A program made the translations under genes and the position numbers. The notes beneath the pieces were generated by a model. It was not told where the DNA came from, ran no database searches, and was given only the letters and a program-made list of their open reading frames with translations. Positions 1 through 7,405 of a DNA stretch of 64,000 nt are shown one piece after another (the stretch's first letter is position 1; each line of letters begins with the position of its first letter). The stretch covers positions 1,612,001-1,676,000 of the forward strand of contig NC_009376.1 in NCBI RefSeq assembly GCF_000016385.1, written 5' to 3'. This DNA comes from Pyrobaculum arsenaticum DSM 13514 (GTDB lineage Archaea; Thermoproteota; Thermoprotei; Thermoproteales; Thermoproteaceae).

Positions 1-852
1 GTAAAGTCAAGATTTGAGAAGTACGCCAATGTAGACCCACCGGGGTCCTACGTGCGGAAGGGAACAGTCATGGCGAGTCAAGGTACCGTGCTGACCCCCT
101 TTGACGTGGTCGGCCTTCTAGATGTTGGGATAACCGCAGTTTACGCGTACAGGAGGTTGAGAGTGGGCATAATCGCCACGGGGGACGAGCTTATAGTTCC
201 GCCAATTGACCCAGAAGTGGCAACTGAGCTGGTTTTGAAAGGGAAGGTAATTGAGTCGACAGCATCTCTAGTGGCGTGGTACATTGATACATACATGCCA
301 TATGTGAAGGTAGAGGAAAGGGTGGTGACAGGCGATAAGCACGAAGAGGTGCGCTTCTATGTAGACAAATTCCTAGAAAATTACGATGCTGTGATAATCA
401 CCGGCGGCGCAGGGCCAAGTGAAATTGACCACTTCTACAAGCTGGGGTTCAGCGGTCTGAGAGGGTTTAGAATGAAGCCGGGTAGGCCGACCAGCGTTGC
501 CGTGATCAACGGGAAGCCTGTCTTCGGCCTCTCTGGCTATCCCATTAGCGCTCTACACGGCGTCATAAGAATAGTAGAGCCCGTGTTGCGCCACATGGCT
601 AACGTGACGAGACCGCCTGGTAGCGGATGGGTATACGCCACGATGGCTCAAGACGTCCAGGGAGAGATGGCCCAGATAGTCAGAGTGAAGCTGGAGATAA
701 GTGAGGGGGAGTTATTAGCCAGGCCGATTAAGGCGAAACACCACTCATTCACAGAGCCTGAGACGTGTGGTGTGGCGCTAATACCGCCTGGAGGAACGAA
801 AAAGGGCGACGTGGTGCCGGTGTTGGTATTTCGCGACGTCAGGAAGCTCTAA
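1..852 (+). CDS. MoeA-family molybdopterin molybdotransferase paralogue, 5' end outside window
   Basis: The reading frame is open to the first base of the window, so the N-terminal part is missing; about 283 codons are visible. Seen: ATGDEL, GGAGPSEID, MKPGRP and LSGYPISAL, which match the molybdate- and molybdopterin-handling blocks of MoeA in the right order. The GGxSxGDxD block is altered to GGAGPSEID, and a longer insertion follows ATGDEL than in the two other MoeA genes here (48457 and 49857). MoeA proteins insert Mo or W into adenylylated molybdopterin in the cytoplasm. I infer a diverged paralogue, perhaps specialised for tungsten or for one enzyme. Family sure, specific role not. Confidence 0.85.
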   Translation, partial: VKSRFEKYANVDPPGSYVRKGTVMASQGTVLTPFDVVGLLDVGITAVYAYRRLRVGIIATGDELIVPPIDPEVATELVLKGKVIESTASLVAWYIDTYMPYVKVEERVVTGDKHEEVRFYVDKFLENYDAVIITGGAGPSEIDHFYKLGFSGLRGFRMKPGRPTSVAVINGKPVFGLSGYPISALHGVIRIVEPVLRHMANVTRPPGSGWVYATMAQDVQGEMAQIVRVKLEISEGELLARPIKAKHHSFTEPETCGVALIPPGGTKKGDVVPVLVFRDVRKL

Positions 853-986
853 GACCATTTGGCGGATTTTTATCTCCGCATAAGGAGATCGGAGTGGGAG
901 CGGCAAATGAGGTGGGACAGGTCACTAAGGGGCGGGCAAATGTCCTTACGCAGGGTGTTTGAGAAGCTCCTCTAAATACCAGCCTT

Positions 987-1649
987 CTAGGATGTACATT
1001 TGTTGAGTTTTATAAGCCCTCTTTTTCCCATCAAATCGACAGCGTAGAGTATGTAGCCAAACCTCTTTTCTATATACTCTCGACCGTACCACTCTATATG
1101 GGCGTGGATCAACTCGTCAAGGCACCACGTAGTTTTACCGGTTTCTTTAACAATTTTCATCACAAATCCAACGGCATCCTCTACGGCGTTCCACGGATAG
1201 GCGAACCATATCCATTCCTTCACCTCGATTGCGTAGTAGTTGGGAATGTACTTAGCTACGGGGGTTATGACTTGTAGAGTTGCAGTTCTTACCTCCGCTG
1301 GTTTACAACACTCCTCAACACTCTTTTTTGCCAGCTCTACGCTGTCTCCAGTATCTACAATGTCGTCGACTACCAATACCTTTTTGCCGCTTAGGTCTAC
1401 ACTTACAGGGTATTTCACATAGGCCTTCTCAGCCATCTGCGCCGCCGTGGGCCAGTGCACCACTTGTATACTGACGAGATCGCTGACGCCGAGCCAGTCG
1501 CACAAAAGCCTCGCTGGGATGTAGCCGCCGCGGGCTATGGCAACTATCACATCAGGTTGCCAACCGCTTTCCCTAATCCTCTCAGCAAGCGCCCTTGACC
1601 ACTCTACTATTTCTTCAAACGTAACTACCTTAACAGGAATCTTCGGCAC
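987..1649 (-). CDS. purine phosphoribosyltransferase (archaeal Gpt/Hpt-like)
   Basis: The protein has 220 residues. The PRPP-binding loop VLVVDDIVDTGDS lies near residue 95, and an early ARGG motif (near residue 40) belongs to the pyrophosphate site of type I phosphoribosyltransferases. The family transfers phosphoribose from PRPP to hypoxanthine, guanine or xanthine in purine salvage; the exact base cannot be read here. The start is GTG, with a TATA-like element at about 1671-1680, 26 nt upstream, so the mRNA is probably leaderless. It stands alone, convergent with the MoeA fragment. Confidence 0.8.
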   Translation of the reverse strand: MPKIPVKVVTFEEIVEWSRALAERIRESGWQPDVIVAIARGGYIPARLLCDWLGVSDLVSIQVVHWPTAAQMAEKAYVKYPVSVDLSGKKVLVVDDIVDTGDSVELAKKSVEECCKPAEVRTATLQVITPVAKYIPNYYAIEVKEWIWFAYPWNAVEDAVGFVMKIVKETGKTTWCLDELIHAHIEWYGREYIEKRFGYILYAVDLMGKRGLIKLNKCTS

Positions 1650-1681
1650 AATGTGTTCCTGATATACAGCGTTTATATATG

Positions 1682-2665
1682 TTATTTACAAGGTTCTACC
1701 GCCACGTAGGGGAGATCCCAGCTAGGGCATTTAATCGGCCCCTTAAATTCGAAATCCCAAGTTCTGAAAATTCCGCAGTCTACGTCTACACATTTATTGA
1801 AGAACAAGCCGCCGACGTCGCACATAACGCCATCGCAGGAGGCGTAGCTAGCTCTCTTTCTCCCCCCCTCTGTCATCATGTTGAAATTTCCAGCCGCCAT
1901 GTACAATCCTGCTGAGTTGAACGCCACGAGCCACCTACCTAGAATGCGGGCTACCAGATAAGGCAGAGCTCTTAGTATGCCGAGATCAACAGCAACGCCG
2001 CCGGGCACTACGACGGGGTCTAGGGCTGAATATATGCCAAAAAGTAGAAACCACATGTCAGGTGTATGCGGCAAGTGCCATCTTAAGGCGCTGTATACCC
2101 CGTAGCGTAGCGCCACGGCGAGCCCCCACCACGAAAACTCTATGAGCCCCAGCGCCTCTCCGAACTTTAAAAGCCCCAGCAGAGCAGCCGTGGCGTTGTC
2201 CACATGCGGCGGCGTGTATAGTCTTGTCTCTCTAAGCCCCCGTGCTACTAGCAGACTAGCCACATCGGCACATCGACGGGGAATCGTTGGTGTTTTCCTG
2301 TAGTAAAGATCCCACAAGTATGGAGCCCCCCAGACCACTGCGTATAGGTACTCAGCGAGGCAATCCCCTCTGTTTAATCTGTCGGTTGCGTACAGCTCTG
2401 CGTATCTCAACAATACATTCAGCCCATCTGCGTAGATAACTCTGTAGAAAAACCTTGGCACCTCTGCCGGGCCGTGGCATAGGTAGGATCCGCCAACTCT
2501 GACAGGGCACTTCAACGCCTGCCTAAAAACTACCAACTTGTCGCCGAGATAAAGCCCATCGTTTCTCACCTCCACTTTCCCAACGACAGCACTACTGCCT
2601 AGACGTAGTTTCCCCCCGCCTATTTCAAGCACTCTGCTGGGAGAGATTCTTATATGGAGGTCCAC
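1682..2665 (-). CDS. conserved-looking hypothetical protein, Cys-rich C terminus
   Basis: The protein has 327 residues and I do not recognise it. Seen: a GGGKLRLGSS-type N-terminal strand-rich stretch, a hydrophobic middle (about residues 160-245) with short Trp- and Leu-rich helices that do not form clear membrane spans, and a C-terminal part with about seven cysteines in 50 residues. GTG start with TTTTTAAAA about 22 nt upstream fits leaderless transcription. Codon use matches its neighbours, so I take it as a real gene. The cysteine cluster could bind metal or form disulphides, which are frequent in Pyrobaculum proteins; that is inference. Confidence 0.65.
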   Translation of the reverse strand: MDLHIRISPSRVLEIGGGKLRLGSSAVVGKVEVRNDGLYLGDKLVVFRQALKCPVRVGGSYLCHGPAEVPRFFYRVIYADGLNVLLRYAELYATDRLNRGDCLAEYLYAVVWGAPYLWDLYYRKTPTIPRRCADVASLLVARGLRETRLYTPPHVDNATAALLGLLKFGEALGLIEFSWWGLAVALRYGVYSALRWHLPHTPDMWFLLFGIYSALDPVVVPGGVAVDLGILRALPYLVARILGRWLVAFNSAGLYMAAGNFNMMTEGGRKRASYASCDGVMCDVGGLFFNKCVDVDCGIFRTWDFEFKGPIKCPSWDLPYVAVEPCK

Positions 2666-2698
2666 AAAGTATCTGGGTCTTTTAAAAAGTAAGAGAGG

Positions 2699-2749
2699 AG
2701 TCAGCGTTCAAATCCTCGATCATCCATCTCCATCCTCCTGTCGTCACCA
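2699..2749 (-). ncRNA. C/D box sRNA, predicted tRNA C56 2'-O-methylation guide
   Basis: Read on the minus strand: box C GTGACGA (2747-2741), degenerate D', C'-like ATGATCG, a 12-nt guide AGGATTTGAACG, then box D CTGA (2704-2701). The guide complements the invariant T-loop GTTCAAATCC. The base pairing with the fifth nucleotide upstream of box D is C56. Cm56 is normally made by the enzyme Trm56 in archaea, and is known to be made by a C/D RNP in Pyrobaculum aerophilum. A TATA element (TTTAAAA, 2768-2774) lies 23 nt upstream of box C, just after the stop codon of the SWIM gene. Box C has one departure from consensus. Confidence 0.75.
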
Positions 2750-2776
2750 ACACTTACTAGGTGTAGATTTAAAATC

Positions 2777-3166
2777 TTAAACCTCCTTCTCGGAAGATCT
2801 CAGCCACGAAAGCTTGGGCAGGTCTATTTCTTTGCCGGTTTTTATAAGCGATACCACATTCCAGGTGATTACCCCTATTACGATGTGTTTACAGATCTTC
2901 CCACCCAAGGTGTTTCCCTCGCACGTGCACTTGGCACCGTAGTACCCAACGGCTGTGTAGTACCACACGTCGTGTCTTCTTTTGGAACGCACAGCGATTC
3001 TAACACCAGTTATCTCCCCGCCGCGCTCCACAAGTTCCACAATTTTTACAGTATCCGGCTTCACGTATAGGTATAGTTCTAGTACCTTCTCGTAACGTGA
3101 CCCCAGCATCCTGGATAGGGCGTAAAGAAATTCCTTTACCCTTCCCTCAATCGGCGGTTGTTGCAT
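2777..3166 (-). CDS. SWIM zinc-finger protein
   Basis: The 129-residue protein carries CTCEG...GKICKHI near residues 82-97, the CxCx(n)CxH pattern of SWIM zinc fingers. SWIM domains bind DNA or protein partners; archaeal stand-alone versions often accompany recombination proteins. The rest is a helical N terminus and a short beta region. Its first 20 nt overlap the end of the IMPase-family gene, so the two are likely translated from one mRNA. No partner recombinase is nearby, so the role stays open. Confidence 0.75.
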   Translation of the reverse strand: MQQPPIEGRVKEFLYALSRMLGSRYEKVLELYLYVKPDTVKIVELVERGGEITGVRIAVRSKRRHDVWYYTAVGYYGAKCTCEGNTLGGKICKHIVIGVITWNVVSLIKTGKEIDLPKLSWLRSSEKEV

Positions 3167-3902
3167 TTACGAACTGTTCGTCTCCAGCAACTAGAGAAAC
3201 CCTAGAGTGGGGAGAGGTGTCGCCAAACACTCTGAATTTGAAGCCGTCTACGTATCTGCCTACCACAAGCGCCCCCGCAACGTCGAGTATGCGAAGTTTG
3301 CCTCTGAGATCTATAAAACCTCTGGCAAGGCCTTCTGCGGTATACACAAGCTCGGCGGCGGAGCTACCGAGGCTCCTCCCTTTAAGTCCTAACTTCTTTA
3401 TCACGGCACACGTCTTGTCAGGGAAGTTGTTGCTCAGTGCGGCGAATACTATGGTGCTCTTCACCTCTCTGCTCACTGGGCGGCCGTTTTTTCTGGCACC
3501 TACGCTGGGACCTGCTGTGTATACAACGCCGGCAGGAGGAATAGATACGGCGGCATATTCTAAGTCGGCCAATGTGCCTTCTCTGTGTTTCCCAGCTGCT
3601 AACGAGACGGAGAAAAATGGTATCCCAACTGCGTAGTTGAGAGACCCATCTAGTGGATCTAGCACAAAGATATAGCGCTCGTCTCCCCACCTGTAAACCC
3701 CCGCCTCCTCGGCGTATAGAACCCCGCCTTCGGCGAAGTTGCTCTTCAGCATCTTGTACACCAGCTCCTCAGTTGCTAGGTCAATCTCCCTTGTCACATC
3801 GTCGTCTTTACGGTATACGATTTCGGTCCCCTTTCCCGATCTGAAATGTTCTAATAAAAAGTGCGATGCGCGCACTACCACCGCCTCCAGCACGCCGAGC
3901 AC
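3147..3902 (-). CDS. inositol monophosphatase / fructose-1,6-bisphosphatase family protein
   Basis: The protein has 251 residues. Seen: DDDVTREID near residue 34, a glutamate pair (YAEEAG) and the metal-binding DPLDGSLNY near residue 82, all diagnostic of the Mg-dependent IMPase/FBPase superfamily. C-terminal LDVAGALVVGRY fits the last metal ligand (D-x-A-G). Such archaeal enzymes dephosphorylate inositol-1-phosphate and often fructose-1,6-bisphosphate. Thermoproteales usually use a bifunctional FBP aldolase/phosphatase for gluconeogenesis, so IMPase activity is my first guess. GTG start; a perfect inverted repeat overlies its promoter (3912-3935). Confidence 0.85.
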   Translation of the reverse strand: MLGVLEAVVVRASHFLLEHFRSGKGTEIVYRKDDDVTREIDLATEELVYKMLKSNFAEGGVLYAEEAGVYRWGDERYIFVLDPLDGSLNYAVGIPFFSVSLAAGKHREGTLADLEYAAVSIPPAGVVYTAGPSVGARKNGRPVSREVKSTIVFAALSNNFPDKTCAVIKKLGLKGRSLGSSAAELVYTAEGLARGFIDLRGKLRILDVAGALVVGRYVDGFKFRVFGDTSPHSRVSLVAGDEQFVNATTAD

Positions 3903-3911
3903 GGCATCTGT

Positions 3912-3935
3912 AATACATTACTTAAATAATGTATT
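3912..3935. promoter_or_regulatory. 24-bp operator-like inverted repeat over the IMPase promoter
   Basis: Arms AATACATTA and TAATGTATT are perfect 9-bp complements around a 6-nt centre that contains TTTAAG on the minus strand. The centre is about 22 nt upstream of the IMPase GTG, where the TATA box is expected. A dimeric regulator bound here would compete directly with TBP. No obvious regulator gene is adjacent. Confidence 0.5.
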
Positions 3936-4013
3936 GGCTATAAAGCCCCCCATCAACCCTACCAACATGGAGAAGGTGAAAAAACGTCTTGTGATCGCGG
4001 CGGTCGGCGTTTT

Positions 4014-5039
4014 TTAAGCTTCTATTTTTATGTCAAGAAAAGAGTCCACTATCCTAGCGCCGGGTGCCTCTATTTCAAAATCTAGTATATAATCTACGTA
4101 TTTTGCCACACTCGCCACCGCGTTTATGTAATCTACTACGTCGTTCCCAGCTATCCTTTCAACATCCCGCAGACCCGAGACCGCGAAAACTCTAGGCTTA
4201 AGGCGGCCTGAGTAAATTTCGTAAACCGTCTCTACAAGATCCTTAAAGGTAGTTGCTATTTTGACTTTGTTCTCGTCGAGATCTGCGGGTAGCGTTGTGG
4301 GAGGAAATAGCGAAAGGTAAAACAACTCGCGCGACTGGGCCACTTCTTGAAGTTTTCTTGCCAACGATCTTTTATCTTTTCCAAATACTCCCACTATTTG
4401 TGACTTGTAGAGCTCGTTGATGCCAAGAATTGCGGCATCTTCTTCGAGGGGGATTTTGGCTACCTGCGGCCTCTGGGGGGTGTAAATGTAGACAAGCCCA
4501 ACCCCCTCTACGAAGTCGAACAAGTAGCGCTCGCTTGGCGGAGCAAATCGGGACTTAACAAGCTTAATATACCGGACTGTGTGCCCCAAGGCGTTCTCTT
4601 TGTAGCTTACTTTAACCAAGTTATCTGCTATGTAGAATATCTTTTTCGGTGTTCCCTCCACCACAGCCACCACTGGCATGTCCTTAGCAAGTTGGTAAAG
4701 GAAGCCGTGGACAAGCTCTTCTAGCTTCTCCTCTTGCGCCGCGATGCCTGTCACAGCGTCTACCACAAGCGCCTCGTACTCGTGTATGTGATCTGCGATA
4801 AACTTTGCGACGTTTCCCCTAAAGGCGCGGGGGAAGTCAAAAACGTAGAACTTCTCGGCCTTCGCTCCAACGCGCATAAATACTTCTTTCAAAATCCCGG
4901 GAGACTCGTTGGTACTAATCCAAAAAATTCTATTAGCGACCCTATCCGCCATCTTCGCTGCTACGCTAGTCTTTCCACTACCAGGTGGGCCGTACACCAC
5001 AGTAAAACCCTTAGTCGCTACCTCCTGTAAAACAAACAC
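4014..5039 (-). CDS. RecA/KaiC-like P-loop ATPase
   Basis: Walker A GPPGSGKTS lies near residue 17. A Walker B-like strand (ALVVDAVTG) lies near residue 91. The layout resembles KaiC/RadA-type archaeal ATPases with a diverged C-terminal half. An ATG exists at 5051, but the TATA element AGTATTTTTAAA (centre about 5063) lies only 12 nt away from it. It sits 24 nt from the in-frame GTG at 5039, so I place a leaderless start at 5039. No substrate can be named. The next gene upstream on the same strand is a small GTPase. Confidence 0.7.
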   Translation of the reverse strand: MFVLQEVATKGFTVVYGPPGSGKTSVAAKMADRVANRIFWISTNESPGILKEVFMRVGAKAEKFYVFDFPRAFRGNVAKFIADHIHEYEALVVDAVTGIAAQEEKLEELVHGFLYQLAKDMPVVAVVEGTPKKIFYIADNLVKVSYKENALGHTVRYIKLVKSRFAPPSERYLFDFVEGVGLVYIYTPQRPQVAKIPLEEDAAILGINELYKSQIVGVFGKDKRSLARKLQEVAQSRELFYLSLFPPTTLPADLDENKVKIATTFKDLVETVYEIYSGRLKPRVFAVSGLRDVERIAGNDVVDYINAVASVAKYVDYILDFEIEAPGARIVDSFLDIKIEA

Positions 5040-5285
5040 AATATTATGCATAACGCAGTTTAAAAATACTCACCTGGATACCCGTGTCATTTTGCTACAT
5101 GGAGCCGTGAATTGAGAGTATCAAGCATTCGGGAAACAAGCTTTTGGCTACCTACACAACTACATGGCGTGTGTTGCGGCCAGGTCTTATACCTGTATGT
5201 AATATTTGCGAGGAGCGACCCGATCATGCATGGACGGGAGGAGGTAATGTGCCGGGCCTACCGATCTGTCTTAGGTTGTGCGTGA

Positions 5286-5762
5286 CTATAAGATAACTTT
5301 TAGTAGATCCTTGGGCTCGTCTTTGAGCGCAGATATGTAGAAAACCTCCTGGGCGCCCAGGGCTTGCGCTATTTCATCAGCCTCTATCTGAATTCCATAT
5401 TCTTTTGCTAAGTCCATTTTATTTCCAACAATTGCAAGTCTCTTAAACGGCTTTATCCCCCTGTCTAGCAGTCCGCTGTATATCTCCACCAGCGAGCGCA
5501 GTGTGTAGTAGTCCAGAACATCGTACATAAAGACTGCCTTGTCTACGTAGAAGGTCCACATCCTTGCGAAGTTCTGAACAATCTCCAAAACGTACTGCCC
5601 CGGGACGTCTATGAGGTTAATTTCCCGGTTGGCTAGGTACAGCTTGTAGATGCCGGGCCTTAGAGTAACGGTAGGCCTTATTGAAAGTCCCATAAGCCGA
5701 TACGCAAGTGTCGTCTTGCCGACGCCGCCGACGCCAAGAAGGACAACAATGTGGCGTTGCAT
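5286..5762 (-). CDS. small Ras/Arf-like GTPase
   Basis: About 158 residues. G1 is GVGGVGKTT (near residue 10), G3 is DVPGQ, G4 is NKMD (near residue 110) and G5 is SALKDEP. This is a complete small G protein of the Arf/Ras-like archaeal group. An upstream ATG at 5783 would add seven residues, but the TATA element (TTATTTATT, centre about 5788) lies 26 nt from the ATG at 5762, so I choose that start. Archaeal members may act at membranes or in cell organisation; no partner is visible. Confidence 0.8.
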   Translation of the reverse strand: MQRHIVVLLGVGGVGKTTLAYRLMGLSIRPTVTLRPGIYKLYLANREINLIDVPGQYVLEIVQNFARMWTFYVDKAVFMYDVLDYYTLRSLVEIYSGLLDRGIKPFKRLAIVGNKMDLAKEYGIQIEADEIAQALGAQEVFYISALKDEPKDLLKVIL

Positions 5763-5860
5763 TGACACACCTCTGTTGCTCAATAAATAAGTCTCTGTCC
5801 TCGTTGCGCCTCCATAGATATTACACAGTTATCTTTAAAAATACATGATAAAAAGCCTCC

Positions 5861-6424
5861 ATGAACCCAGTAGCAAGACTGGTAGGGTGGATAATAGCAT
5901 ACGTAGTGGTGATGGCCGCCATCCAATTCCTATTTAGCTATGTAGCTAATATTTATAAACAGATAATGGACTACAAGATCTACGTAGACATATTGCTCTC
6001 CCTGTTCTTTGGCTGGCAGATCGTTAAGGCGTTTGCGGACATAATAGCGTTGCCGGTGGCTAAGAAGCAAGGTGAAACTGCGGGCAAGGCCGTGTCTAAC
6101 CTAGTCAAGCTGATAGGCATTGGCGCGCTGGTGGCATCAATAGCCGGCGCAGTATCCGGAGGCCCCGCCGCGGCGGCGCTTGGCGGCTTCATAGGCCTAG
6201 TAATCGGCTTCGCCACACAGCAAGTACTAGGCCAGGCAGTAGCTGGGACTTTCCTCTTGCTAGCTAGGCCCTTCAAAATAGGTGACAAAATAGTGGGCGC
6301 AGGTCAAGAAGGCGTAGTAGAGGACATCAATGCCATGTTTACAGTTCTCAGAGACGCTGAGGGAAACAAAATACTAGTACCTAATAACAAGCTTGTAGGG
6401 GACATATTAAAAATCAAGAAATAG
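5861..6424 (+). CDS. short MscS-type mechanosensitive channel
   Basis: The 187-residue protein has two N-terminal membrane segments (about 9-30 and 42-70). A Gly/Ala-rich pore-like helix follows (about 85-135), then the start of the MscS beta domain (RPFKIGDKIVGAGQEGVVEDI). Pore-lining Ala/Gly alternation and the GDxI...G.V.DI pattern are typical of small-conductance mechanosensitive channels that release osmolytes on osmotic downshock. It ends right after the beta domain (VPNNKL), so the large C-terminal vestibule of bacterial MscS is absent. Divergent from the GTPase gene, with its own TATA (TTTAAAAATA). Confidence 0.8.
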   Translation: MNPVARLVGWIIAYVVVMAAIQFLFSYVANIYKQIMDYKIYVDILLSLFFGWQIVKAFADIIALPVAKKQGETAGKAVSNLVKLIGIGALVASIAGAVSGGPAAAALGGFIGLVIGFATQQVLGQAVAGTFLLLARPFKIGDKIVGAGQEGVVEDINAMFTVLRDAEGNKILVPNNKLVGDILKIKK

Positions 6425-6432
6425 ACAATAAA

Positions 6433-7182
6433 CTATTTTTCCAGCCAGATTTCTACTTCCCAGTTTTCTCTTGGTACTACCACGGCAAGTGCAGGCTTTA
6501 AACCAAGCTTTTCAAGTATCTGTTGTCTTCTTTGTAACAGAAGACGCTTCTTCCTCAGTTTTGAGTCTTCAGGCTTTGCTGTGGTCTTAACCTCTACGTG
6601 GTAGATCGTACCTCCCTCCAAGAGGATAAAGTCCACCTGTCTTAACGTCTCTATAACCTCTGACACGAAGCCCTCGCCGCCCTCAAGCCGTGGGTATAGG
6701 AGTGAAGCGGCCTCTATATCCGCATTTGTAAAGCTATCAACTCCCTTCAGGTATATTGGGGCGGCTCCCTCGAGCACGAACTTCTTCAACTCTCCCAGCC
6801 CCACATACAAGAGGTATTCGTAGCTTCCGTCGGTATCTCTCCCGATGTACTTCACAAAGCCCTTGGGCGGATCTACATAAACTACGGGTTCTCCATTATC
6901 AACGGCAGGTACAAACCAAGACTTGTGTATAGGCCAAGTTGTTGAGACATGGCGCGAGTAGACCCCATCACGAGCTTCTGTGGGGAAGATGTTGCTACGG
7001 GGGCGGAGGTTTGAATATGAGTACATGCCCTCTAGCAACATCGCCACGGACTCCCCCCTCGCCGCTTTTCTGAAAAGAGACGCAAAGAGCCACTCTCCAT
7101 AAAACCCAAGCTCCGGCCCTAAGGCCTCTAGTAGGTTTACCCTAATCAACGTGACCACTATGACCTTGATATTTTTACGCAA
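6433..7182 (-). CDS. hypothetical protein with a PD-(D/E)XK nuclease-like C terminus
   Basis: The protein has 249 residues. Residues about 190-235 read VDFILLEGG...YHVEVKTT, that is D-x(9-10)-E-x-K followed by a helix and a hydrophobic strand, the core of restriction-like nucleases. The N-terminal two thirds are not recognisable. TTG start (7182) with a TTAAAA element about 28 nt upstream; a downstream GTG is possible. No methyltransferase or recombination gene adjoins it. I infer a nuclease fold from the motif only. Confidence 0.6.
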   Translation of the reverse strand: MRKNIKVIVVTLIRVNLLEALGPELGFYGEWLFASLFRKAARGESVAMLLEGMYSYSNLRPRSNIFPTEARDGVYSRHVSTTWPIHKSWFVPAVDNGEPVVYVDPPKGFVKYIGRDTDGSYEYLLYVGLGELKKFVLEGAAPIYLKGVDSFTNADIEAASLLYPRLEGGEGFVSEVIETLRQVDFILLEGGTIYHVEVKTTAKPEDSKLRKKRLLLQRRQQILEKLGLKPALAVVVPRENWEVEIWLEK

Positions 7183-7405
7183 CGCTCAACATGCAGCCGC
7201 TTTGCTTTTAATCTTCCTTTTGAGGTGCTGAAACGTCTCTATCATTTTCTGAAAGCTGTGCGCTAGGCGCCTCCCGTCCCGGTGAGGTACGTGAATTGGC
7301 TGGGGATCTACTCGTGAGGTACACAGAAGTGATGAGCAGATCTTGGTGCAAAGGTGGGACCCTGTCGCAGTCTATATACATTTATATATTGAATAGACTT
7401 GTCCC

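Noticed and set aside
872..889. ATCTCC/GGAGAT hairpin and two 22-codon frames between the MoeA fragment and the phosphoribosyltransferase
   Set aside because: The stem is only 6 bp with no T-run, and neither frame has better support than chance.
3967..4017. 16-codon frame with a TATA-like GGCTATAAAG 25 nt upstream
   Set aside because: Too short to judge, and the AT-rich element is close to the IMPase promoter dyad.
5040..5285. 246-bp gap between the ATPase and GTPase genes, checked for tRNA and sRNA
   Set aside because: No cloverleaf, no C/D boxes and only frames under 15 codons. The only supported element is the ATPase TATA.
7183..7405. 223-bp gap with GTGATGA (about 7332) and a repeated GTGAGGTAC
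   Set aside because: No D box follows the C-like motif and the repeat is short; only the acdA TATA (7381-7390) is supported.
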